Assembly (NCBI GenBank): GCA_028599035.1
Contig: JAQRMT010000076.1
Coordinates: 1-6,938, forward strand
DNA from: Gammaproteobacteria bacterium
Lineage (GTDB): Bacteria; Pseudomonadota; Gammaproteobacteria; PS1; Pseudothioglobaceae
Length of the DNA stretch: 6,938 bases
Direction: 5' to 3'
This document shows positions 6,053 to 6,938 of this stretch, piece by piece. Positions within the stretch are counted from its first letter, which is position 1, and each line of letters starts with the position of its first letter. Below the pieces are notes generated by a model. That model saw only the letters and a program-made list of their open reading frames with translations, did not search any database and was not told the origin of the DNA. The position numbers were made by a program, and so were the translations under genes.

Positions 6053-6874
6053 ATGAAAATAAGTTTTGAGTTTTTTCCTCCACGAACAGAGCAAGGCAGA
6101 CAAACTTTAGTACAAGTTCGCCAAGAATTAATCGCCATTCATCCAGAGTATTTTTCTGTTACTTTTGGCGCAGGCGGCACAACGCAAGAAGCAACACTGG
6201 AAACGGCGTTAGATATTCAAAAAAATGATGCTGTCCCTGCTGTACCTCATTTATCTTGCGTTGGCTCAAAAAAAGCAGTCATTATTGAATTGCTTGACCA
6301 ATATAAAGCAGCTAATATTAATCGACTTGTTGCACTTAGAGGTGATATTCCATCTGGTGTGCGTGATATTGGTGATTTTCATTATGCCAATGAATTGGTC
6401 GAATTTATCAAATCACAATACAACGACCATTTTTATATTGAAGTGGCAGCTTATCCTGAAATGCACCCGCAGGCTAAGAACATTCACACCGACTTAGCAC
6501 ATTTTGCCAATAAGGCAAAAGCAGGGGCAAACAGTGCTATCACCCAATATTTTTACAATGCCGATGCGTATTTTAGATTTGTAGATGAGGTGCAAAAACT
6601 TGGTATTGATATTCCAATCACGCCAGGCATTATGCCCATTACCAATTACACACAATTGTTAAGATTTTCCACCATGTGCGGTGCAGAAATCCCTAAATGG
6701 ATTTTAGAAAGACTTAAATTATATGAAAATGACCTTGATTCACTCAGTGCATTTGGCACAGAAGTGGTATTTAATTTGTGCCAAACTTTAAAAGCACAAG
6801 GTGTGGACAGTTTTCATTTTTATTCAATGAATCGCTCTGATCCCACTCTCAAACTGGCAAAAAGCATTATTTGA
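6053..6874 (+). CDS. metF: Methylenetetrahydrofolate reductase
   Basis: An FAD enzyme that reduces 5,10-methylene-THF to 5-methyl-THF, the methyl donor for methionine synthesis; cytoplasmic. The 273-residue chain is a complete TIM-barrel of the short bacterial MetF type. Motifs in order: FEFFPPR (5-11) with catalytic Glu6 (Glu28 in E. coli), VTFGAGG (36-42), ALRGD (94-98) with flavin-tuning Asp98 (Asp120 in E. coli; same offset of 22), AYPEMHP (133-139), ITQYFY (163-168), PGIMPI (191-196), and the C-terminal HFYSMNRSD (255-263). The start at 6053 matches the short N-terminus of many MetF proteins (MKISFEFFPP). The leader lacks a Shine-Dalgarno. It stands alone: divergent from infA, with 64 nt of non-coding sequence after it in the window. 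Confidence 0.96.
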   Translation: MKISFEFFPPRTEQGRQTLVQVRQELIAIHPEYFSVTFGAGGTTQEATLETALDIQKNDAVPAVPHLSCVGSKKAVIIELLDQYKAANINRLVALRGDIPSGVRDIGDFHYANELVEFIKSQYNDHFYIEVAAYPEMHPQAKNIHTDLAHFANKAKAGANSAITQYFYNADAYFRFVDEVQKLGIDIPITPGIMPITNYTQLLRFSTMCGAEIPKWILERLKLYENDLDSLSAFGTEVVFNLCQTLKAQGVDSFHFYSMNRSDPTLKLAKSII

Positions 6875-6938
6875 CTATTTTTTTAGCCTTTCAAGGTATA
6901 TCAAAGAATAGGGTACGGTTTTATCCTTAGTAGCTAAA

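Noticed and set aside
6225..6497. 90-codon plus-strand frame inside metF
   Set aside because: Out of frame with an intact MetF; Leu/Ile-rich because of the AT-rich codons of the real gene.
6855..6891. Possible terminator after metF (GGCAAAAAG pairing with TTTTTTTAGCC)
   Set aside because: The stem has a mismatch, is mostly A-T, starts inside the coding sequence and is not followed by a T-tract.
6909..6931. Weak hairpin AGGGTA/TATCCT near the window end
   Set aside because: Only six pairs including one wobble, with no T-tract; easily chance at this base composition.

Overview
The window is a compact, AT-rich stretch of ordinary bacterial core genes. It suggests a gammaproteobacterium: there is a LolC/E-type permease with LolD (so a Gram-negative outer membrane), a biotin-dependent Na+-pumping oxaloacetate decarboxylase in the classical gamma-alpha-beta gene order, a 72-residue IF-1 and a tRNA-Leu with encoded CCA. 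The low GC, short intergenic gaps and general protein character would fit the SUP05/Thioglobus and bivalve thiotrophic-symbiont group. That placement is an inference from impression and was not demonstrated by any search.

Three transcription blocks are visible. Block 1 (+, 1-2009) holds the 3' part of a lipoprotein-releasing permease gene (lolC/lolE/lolF type), then lolD overlapping it by 8 nt, then an unrecognised 186-residue protein overlapping lolD by 4 nt (ATGA). Block 2 (-, 5916 down to 2006) reads infA, tRNA-Leu(CAA), oadG, oadA, oadB, panD, with gaps of 9, 21, 5, -1 and 9 nt. No terminator is visible between any of these genes. Block 3 (+, 6053-6874) is metF, divergent from infA across a 136-nt intergenic region that carries a clear -10 box for metF. 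Blocks 1 and 2 converge with overlapping stop codons in a shared CTAG.

Functionally, LolD and the permease drive outer-membrane lipoprotein export. OadG/A/B decarboxylate oxaloacetate to pyruvate while exporting Na+. PanD makes beta-alanine from aspartate, which is one transamination away from oxaloacetate, for pantothenate and CoA synthesis. IF-1 and tRNA-Leu serve translation, and MetF makes 5-methyl-THF for methionine. Active-site residues could be located in panD, oadA, oadB, lolD and metF, and all look intact.

I found no mobile element, CRISPR array, phage gene, defence system or convincing new system. The points most worth a second look are the tRNA packed inside the infA-oadGAB-panD unit, the unknown lolD-coupled protein with its 12-bp in-frame tandem repeat, and the oad-panD linkage. 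No gene-free stretch exceeds 300 bases. The last 64 bases (6875-6938) hold no feature I can support.
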